From Sediminibacterium sp. (GTDB taxonomy: Bacteria > Bacteroidota > Bacteroidia > Chitinophagales > Chitinophagaceae): a stretch of 9,455 bases of DNA. Shown one piece after another: positions 6,527 through 9,455 of this stretch (position 1 is its first letter; each line of letters opens with the position of its first letter). The translations under genes were made by a program, and so were the position numbers. Where the stretch lies: contig JALRFB010000024.1 in the NCBI GenBank assembly GCA_023256555.1, positions 1 to 9,455 on the forward strand, in the 5' to 3' direction. Below the pieces are notes generated by a model that was not told the DNA's origin, ran no database searches, and worked only from the letters and a program-made list of their open reading frames with translations.

Positions 6527-7456
6527 ATGCGTGCAAGAGTGTACAAATCAACCGGTAGCTGGTACTCGATAAAATCCGAGGAGGGATTGTTTTATCAGGC
6601 ACGTATCAAAGGCGCCATTAAATTAGACAATCGTTCCTCCACCAACCCCATTGCTGTAGGTGATTGGGTGAATGCCGATTTAGAAGAAGGGGGAGACGAA
6701 CAGGCAATCATGATTACTGAAATATTAGATAGAGATAATTATGTAGCAAGACAATCTCCGCATAATAAAAGACAACAACATATTATAGCATCCAATTTGG
6801 ATCAGTCCATATTATTGGCCACTTTAAAATCACCTAAAACTTCTCAGGGTTTTATTGATCGTTTTTTGATAGCCTGTGAGTCTTTTCATATTCCAGCTAT
6901 TATTGTTTTTAATAAGGCAGATTTGTATAAAGAAAAAGAAATGGCTTTGTTTGAAGAAATGAAATTGATGTATGAAGCAGTAGGTTACCAAGTACTTTTA
7001 ATAAGTGTAGAAAAGCAAAATGGATTGGATCAATTAGCTGATTTACTTCATCATAAAACCACTTTAATTAGTGGACATAGTGGTGTTGGAAAATCTAGTT
7101 TGATCAATTATTTATTTCCTGATTTAGACATTATTACACAAGAAGTAAGTGATTGGAGTGGTAAAGGAATGCATACCACTACTTTTGCACAAATGTATGA
7201 TTTGCCCAATGGTGGCAGCGTAATTGATACACCAGGTATGCGTGAATTGGGATTGGTGAATTTGGAAAAAGAAGAATTAGCACAGTATTTCCCTGAAATG
7301 CGAGCAGTGATGCATGGTTGTCATTTTAATAATTGTCAACATATTAATGAGCCAAGTTGTGCAGTAAAAGCTGCTGTTGAGAAGGGGGTAATTACCGAAG
7401 CTAGATTTTATAGCTATGTAGATTTATGGCATGGTATAGAAAACCATAAATATTAA
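6527..7456 (+). CDS. rsgA: Ribosome small-subunit-dependent GTPase RsgA
   Basis: 309 residues. RsgA (YjeQ) is a circularly permuted GTPase that checks late maturation of the 30S subunit. An N-terminal OB-fold (about 1-70, beginning RVYKSTGSWY) is followed by GTPase motifs in permuted order: G4 NKAD (119-122), G1 GHSGVGKSS (163-171), G2 around HTTT (196-199) and G3 DTPG (214-217). A C-terminal zinc knuckle is formed by C245, C250, H252 and C258. All key residues are present, so the protein looks functional. The ATG at 6527 is chosen because family members start with this RVYKSTGSWY segment. The 40 nt separating it from the ubiE start must hold both promoters; the best plus-strand candidate, TATCTTCG at 6513-6520, has one mismatch to the -7 consensus. 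The gene converges on the gamma-carbonic-anhydrase-like gene. Confidence 0.95.
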   Translation: MRARVYKSTGSWYSIKSEEGLFYQARIKGAIKLDNRSSTNPIAVGDWVNADLEEGGDEQAIMITEILDRDNYVARQSPHNKRQQHIIASNLDQSILLATLKSPKTSQGFIDRFLIACESFHIPAIIVFNKADLYKEKEMALFEEMKLMYEAVGYQVLLISVEKQNGLDQLADLLHHKTTLISGHSGVGKSSLINYLFPDLDIITQEVSDWSGKGMHTTTFAQMYDLPNGGSVIDTPGMRELGLVNLEKEELAQYFPEMRAVMHGCHFNNCQHINEPSCAVKAAVEKGVITEARFYSYVDLWHGIENHKY

Positions 7457-7475
7457 CTAAACTTCTTATTTAGTT
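7455..7475. terminator. Perfect 7-bp AT-rich hairpin spanning two convergent stop codons
   Basis: AACTAAA (7455-7461) and TTTAGTT (7469-7475) are exact reverse complements around a 7-nt loop. The structure covers the end of the rsgA stop codon and the stop codon of the opposing gene, so both transcripts would carry it. With one G-C pair and no downstream T-run, it is weak as an intrinsic terminator. Confidence 0.3.
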
Positions 7476-8005
7476 GCTGGTGCTTCATTATGTTCAGAAA
7501 ACCAAGAAGCGTATTTTACATAATTATTAGAAATTCTATTGATCTCGCCGTTGATTAATTCCTGACTAATTGTTTTTACTTTTTTGGCAGGTATTCCAGC
7601 ATAAATAGTACCTTCTTCTACAATCGTTCCTTCCAAAACAACAGCACCTGCAGCAATAATTGAATTGGAGTGTACCACACATGCGTCCATCACTATGCTA
7701 CCCATGCCGATTAATACATTATCGTGAATGGTGCAACCATGCACCATGGCATTATGACCTATTGAAACATTATTTCCAATGGTTGTAGGATGCTTCTGAT
7801 AAGTACAATGAATAATGGCACCATCCTGTACATTTACTTTATTGCCCATTTTGATAAAATGTACATCTCCTCTAATGACCGCATTGAACCAAATAGAACA
7901 ATCATTGCCCATTTCTACTTCTCCCACAATAGTGGCATTGGGTGCTACAAAACAATTTTGACCAAATTGAGGATCTTTCCCATTTACTGCTAGTATGGTT
8001 GCCAT
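7466..8005 (-). CDS. Gamma-carbonic-anhydrase-like hexapeptide-repeat protein
   Basis: 179 residues from the chosen start. The body is a left-handed beta-helix of hexapeptide repeats (e.g. PNATIVGEV, IGNNVSIGHNAMV, SIIAAGAVV), followed by a C-terminal helix. The gamma-class carbonic anhydrase active-site pattern is kept: R45, D47, Q60, and the metal ligands H66, H84 and H89, with H84 and H89 five apart as in Cam. The protein could thus hydrate CO2 as a zinc/iron trimer, but close relatives (PaaY, YrdA, CaiE) include proteins with other or unknown roles and the catalytic acidic loop of Cam is not evident, so activity is uncertain. The reading frame is open back to an ATG at 8132-8134, but that extension is unlike the family and lies inside the opposing aminotransferase; the MATILAV start at 8005 is preferred. 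Confidence 0.88.
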   Translation of the reverse strand: MATILAVNGKDPQFGQNCFVAPNATIVGEVEMGNDCSIWFNAVIRGDVHFIKMGNKVNVQDGAIIHCTYQKHPTTIGNNVSIGHNAMVHGCTIHDNVLIGMGSIVMDACVVHSNSIIAAGAVVLEGTIVEEGTIYAGIPAKKVKTISQELINGEINRISNNYVKYASWFSEHNEAPATK

Positions 8006-8039
8006 AAAAATGCGACTTTTGTACTGCAATTTACTAGTA

Positions 8040-9239
8040 ATGTCAAGAATAAACAATAGACAACTTTTTTTACAACATCTGGCACAGACATCTGATAAGC
8101 CAATTGGTATAGAAGTAGCTTCTGCAAAAGGCATACATATTTATGATACTGATGGTAAAGCTTTTGTAGATATGATTGCAGGGTTTAGTGTGTGTAATAT
8201 AGGTCATAGTCATCCTGCTGTAATTAAAGCTATTCAGGAGCAAACTGAAAAATACATGCACGTGATTGTCTATGGTGAATTTGTTCAAGCACCTCAGGTG
8301 GCATACGCAAAAAAATTAACCAGTTTATTGCCTGAAAATCTTGATGCTGTTTATTTTACCAATAGTGGAGCAGAAGCAGCAGAAGGTGCAATGAAATTGG
8401 CTAAGCGTGTAACTGGTAAAACAAAATTCATTTCTTTTAAAGGTGCTTATCATGGAAGTACTCAAGGTGCCTTGAGTATCATGGGGGATGAGTATTTCAA
8501 AAATGCATTTAGACCTTTATTGCCAGATACTTTACAATTAAGGTATAATCATTTTGAAGATTTAGAATGGATTGATCATAGTGTTGCAGCCGTAGTGGTG
8601 GAATTAGTGCAAGCAGAGACAGGTATTACCCCAGCTAATCAAGAATGGATAGCTGCTTTGAGAAAAAAATGTGATGCTGTGTGTGCTTTATTGATTGTAG
8701 ATGAGATTCAATCTGGATTTGGAAGAACAGGTACTTTATTTGCTTTTGAACAATATGGAATTTCGCCAGATATATTATTGACTGGAAAAGCGTTGGGAGG
8801 TGGTTTGCCTTTAGGGGCTTTTGTAAGTAGTTTTAAAATGATGCATTGTTTAACACATCAACCTGTTCTTGGTCATATTACTACTTTTGGAGGCAATCCA
8901 GTTTCTTGTGCAGCTGGTCATGCTGCATTAGAAGTTTTGTTGCAAGAAAATTGGATGAATGAAGTAAAAGAAAAAGAACAAATTTTATTAGACCAATTAA
9001 TACATTCTGCCATTGTTCATCAAAATCATAAGGGGTTATGGATGTCTTTGCAATTTGAATCTGCTGAGCTGACCAAAAAAGTGGCAGCAGCATGCGTACA
9101 CAATGGAATTATCACTGATTGGTTCTTGTTTGCAGAAGATCGTATAAGAATTGCACCACCATTATGTATTACTAAAGAAGAATTAACAGCTGCAATTACA
9201 ACTATCAAATTAAGTATTGATCAGGCTTTAAAAAATTAA
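8040..9239 (+). CDS. Class III PLP-dependent aminotransferase
   Basis: 399 residues from the ATG at 8040. Fold-type I aminotransferase of the acetylornithine/ornithine/GABA class. Visible motifs are the PLP phosphate-binding NSGAEA (108-113), AYHGSTQGALS (136-146), DEIQSGFGRTG (221-231) with the ring-nitrogen Asp221, and the Schiff-base lysine in LTGKALGGGLPLG (K250). TTFGGNP (271-277) completes the substrate/phosphate site of the neighbouring subunit. The usual VEPVQ-E-G is VELVQAETG here (188-196), a Pro-to-Leu change. The amino donor cannot be fixed from sequence, and no arginine, lysine or proline pathway genes adjoin it, so I give no symbol. An in-frame ATG at 7995 would add 15 residues but overlaps the opposing gene's start; MSRINNRQLFLQH fits the family N-terminus better. 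The 34-nt spacer to the divergent gene must hold both promoters. Confidence 0.9.
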   Translation: MSRINNRQLFLQHLAQTSDKPIGIEVASAKGIHIYDTDGKAFVDMIAGFSVCNIGHSHPAVIKAIQEQTEKYMHVIVYGEFVQAPQVAYAKKLTSLLPENLDAVYFTNSGAEAAEGAMKLAKRVTGKTKFISFKGAYHGSTQGALSIMGDEYFKNAFRPLLPDTLQLRYNHFEDLEWIDHSVAAVVVELVQAETGITPANQEWIAALRKKCDAVCALLIVDEIQSGFGRTGTLFAFEQYGISPDILLTGKALGGGLPLGAFVSSFKMMHCLTHQPVLGHITTFGGNPVSCAAGHAALEVLLQENWMNEVKEKEQILLDQLIHSAIVHQNHKGLWMSLQFESAELTKKVAAACVHNGIITDWFLFAEDRIRIAPPLCITKEELTAAITTIKLSIDQALKN

Positions 9240-9247
9240 GTGTTTTA

Positions 9248-9455
9248 TTAGCAATCTCCCGTTCTACAATACTGTCTATACAAAGCTTCATATTGAGGAA
9301 TGATATGATGAATATCAAACAATCCTGCTTGAGTTTTGGCATGTTGTTTAAACTGCTTCAGTGTTGCTTCGTCCTTTAATAATCCAATTGCTTTTTCACT
9401 CATTGTCTTTGTATCACCTACAGCTGCAGTATAGCCAGTTTTTCCATCAATGTTT
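9248..9455 (-). CDS. bshA: BshA-type glycosyltransferase, C-terminal fragment
   Basis: The last 68 residues of a protein whose start lies beyond the right edge. The fragment reads GKTGYTAAVGDTKTMSEKAIGLL near its beginning and FDIHHIIPQYEALYRQY near its end. This matches the C-terminus of BshA, the GT4 glycosyltransferase that joins L-malate to GlcNAc in the first step of bacillithiol synthesis (G-x-VGD-x-MS-x-A and FDI-x-x-I-x-P-x-YE-x-LY). Other GT4 enzymes share part of this pattern, so the symbol is moderately sure. The protein ends in CRTGDC, a tail with two cysteines beyond the usual YEALY end. The stop at 9248-9250 lies 8 nt from the aminotransferase stop, so the genes converge. Confidence 0.7.
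   Translation of the reverse strand, partial: NIDGKTGYTAAVGDTKTMSEKAIGLLKDEATLKQFKQHAKTQAGLFDIHHIIPQYEALYRQYCRTGDC

Noticed and set aside
6487..6546. ubiE starting at 6546, 20 residues longer
   Set aside because: It would place the -7 box inside the gene and overlap the rsgA start; the added residues are not typical of the family.
6303..6572. 89-residue plus-strand open frame across the ubiE/rsgA start regions
   Set aside because: Overlaps two well-supported genes and the promoter region; low-quality composition and no recognisable domain.
8014..8021. GACTTTTG as a -7 box for the aminotransferase gene
   Set aside because: One mismatch in the conserved TA pair and no -33 partner; such near-matches are frequent in AT-rich DNA.
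7995..8039. Aminotransferase start at 7995
   Set aside because: The extra 15 residues overlap the opposing gene's start codon and do not match the family N-terminus.
8006..8134. N-terminal extension of the gamma-carbonic-anhydrase-like protein by 43 residues
   Set aside because: It lies antisense to the start of the aminotransferase gene and is unlike the family; the beta-helix starts directly after the ATG at 8005.
8070..8288. 72-residue minus-strand open frame inside the aminotransferase gene
   Set aside because: Antisense shadow, no recognisable domain.
9225..9252. Possible hairpin between the aminotransferase and bshA stop codons (GCT/AGC plus TAAAA/TTTTA)
   Set aside because: It needs an unequal internal loop and is mostly A-T pairs; not distinguishable from chance.

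Overview
The window reads as ordinary chromosome of an AT-rich Bacteroidota bacterium, most likely of the Chitinophagaceae type. This assignment is inferred from a PorT-type gliding/type IX secretion protein, a BshA (bacillithiol) fragment, a menaquinone methyltransferase, a lysine-rich histone H1-like protein, and two perfect Bacteroidota -7 boxes (TAnnTTTG) directly in front of genes. No 16S or other phylogenetic marker is present to fix the genus.

Layout, left to right. At 3-260 (minus, running off the left edge) lies a histone H1-like Lys/Ala protein. A 106-nt AT-rich divergent spacer separates it from a small CoA-binding-fold protein at 367-732 (plus). That gene converges on a long minus-strand block, which in transcription order reads: ubiE/menG (6486 to 5743), porT (5770 to 5018), dihydroorotase (5014 to 3674), a short MutS-family ATPase (3657 to 2344) and a ComM/YifB AAA ATPase (2292 to 748). 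The junctions are a 28-nt overlap, then gaps of 3, 16 and 51 nt, so at least the first four look like one operon. A -7 box sits 4 nt before the ubiE start. Divergent from ubiE is rsgA (6527-7456, plus). It converges on a gamma-carbonic-anhydrase-like protein (8005 to 7466, minus), which is divergent from a class III aminotransferase (8040-9239, plus). The aminotransferase in turn converges on the 3' end of bshA (9455 to 9248, minus, cut by the right edge).

Functionally the block mixes respiration (menaquinone methylation), protein secretion (PorT), pyrimidine synthesis (dihydroorotase) and DNA transactions (MutS-like, ComM). RsgA is a 30S ribosome assembly GTPase. The close linkage looks like tight genome packing rather than one pathway, although the MutS-like/ComM pair at the operon end may share a DNA-processing theme.

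I found no RNA genes, insertion sequences, CRISPR arrays, phage genes or toxin-antitoxin modules, and no stretch over 300 nt without a gene. I do not see a clear undescribed multi-gene system. The best leads are the repeated TAnnTTTG-N4-ATG arrangement (possible leaderless transcripts), the MutS-like ATPase without mismatch-recognition domains next to ComM, and the Gln replacing a metal-ligand His in dihydroorotase.
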